43,858 nt of DNA from Pirellula staleyi DSM 6068 (GTDB lineage: Bacteria; Planctomycetota; Planctomycetia; Pirellulales; Pirellulaceae): assembly GCA_945875845.1 (NCBI GenBank), contig CAMCMB010000058.1, positions 1 through 43,858 of the forward strand. Reading direction: 5' to 3'. The notes under the pieces are model-generated. The model saw only the letters and a program-made list of their open reading frames with translations, searched no databases and was not told the origin of the DNA. Position 1 is the stretch's first letter, and every line of letters begins with the position of its first letter. Position numbers and translations under genes: made by a program. Below, one piece after another: positions 43,536-43,858 of the stretch.

Positions 43536-43858
43536 CATGCCATCTGGCTTTACGCCGGTGGTGGTTTGACCTTCGCCCTAGCAGGAAGGTAACGATCCCC
43601 TGGGGTAAACCCAGGGGCATTTGATGCATGCCATCTGGCTTTACGCCAGTGGTGGTTTGACCTTCGCCCTAGCAGGAAGGCAACGATCCCCTGGGGTAAA
43701 CCCAGGGGCATTCAATGCATGCCATCTGGCTTTACGCCGGTGGTGGTTTGACCTTCGCCCTAGCAGGAAGGTAACGATCCCCTGGGTTAAACCCAGGGGC
43801 ATTCGATTCATGCCATCTGGCTTTATGCCAGTGGTGGTTTGACCTTCGCCCTATGACG
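43536..43858. repeat. 91-bp tandem repeat array, at least 3.5 units, running off the window end
   Basis: Units begin with CATGCCATCTGGCTTTA at 43536, 43627, 43718 and 43809, an exact 91-bp period, with a few base changes between units. Each holds a palindrome CCCCTGGG-TAA(A)-CCCAGGGG. Because 91 is not a multiple of three, each unit is read in a different frame, which argues against a repeat protein. Nothing else is supported in 43382-43858. Confidence 0.85.

Noticed and set aside
43536-43858. CRISPR array or repeat protein at the right edge
   Set aside because: The whole 91-bp unit is repeated with no unique spacers, and the period is not a multiple of three.

Overview
The window looks like chromosomal DNA from a member of the Planctomycetota, most likely a Pirellulales/Rhodopirellula-like organism. 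The case rests on protein families. There are two PSCyt1/DUF1549/DUF1553 cytochrome proteins paired with DUF1501 proteins, and two DUF1587/1592/1588/1585 cytochrome proteins paired with DUF1552 (HxxSHH) proteins. There are also two PEP-CTERM proteins and many dispersed palindromic intergenic repeats. No tRNA, rRNA, transposase gene, CRISPR array or origin was recognised.

Layout. 1-663: non-coding repeats and a minus-strand terminator-like hairpin. 664-5421 (minus): secreted PQQ-type beta-propeller, RluA-type pseudouridine synthase, GT4 glycosyltransferase and an HExxH metallopeptidase. 5929-6996 (plus): secreted Q-rich protein. 7429-10269 (minus): cysD-cysNC sulfate activation operon. 10530-12084 (minus): DUF2237 gene followed by kbl. 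12499-13402: HAD phosphatase converging on, and overlapping, a truncated-looking EF-hand gene. 13758-26273: two PSCyt1/DUF1501 operons, each next to a PEP-CTERM gene, with an EamA transporter between the operons. 26546-34230: an EntD/Sfp-type phosphopantetheinyl transferase, a rearranged two-module NRPS, and fragments of an AMP-ligase and a second PPTase. 34386-43381 (minus): two DUF1592/DUF1552 pairs in opposite gene order, with a secreted coiled-coil gene between them. 43536-43858: a 91-bp tandem repeat running off the window.

How the genes fit together. CysD and CysN make APS from sulfate, and the CysC domain fused to CysN makes PAPS. The PPTase next to the NRPS would be expected to load phosphopantetheine onto its two carrier domains. 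The NRPS order is A-PCP-C-A-PCP-(half C)-(TE lacking its N-terminus), so it appears to have lost at least half of a C domain, probably a whole module, and the start of the TE. The four cytochrome modules encode exported proteins: CxxCH haem sites in the large subunits, and export-type N-termini in the small partners. Their substrates cannot be read from the sequence.

The most unusual structure is the NRPS locus. It is bracketed by related copies of the PPTase 3' end and by direct copies of one palindromic element, and it is chimeric at both ends. It reads as the product of several recombination events, not as an intact pathway.
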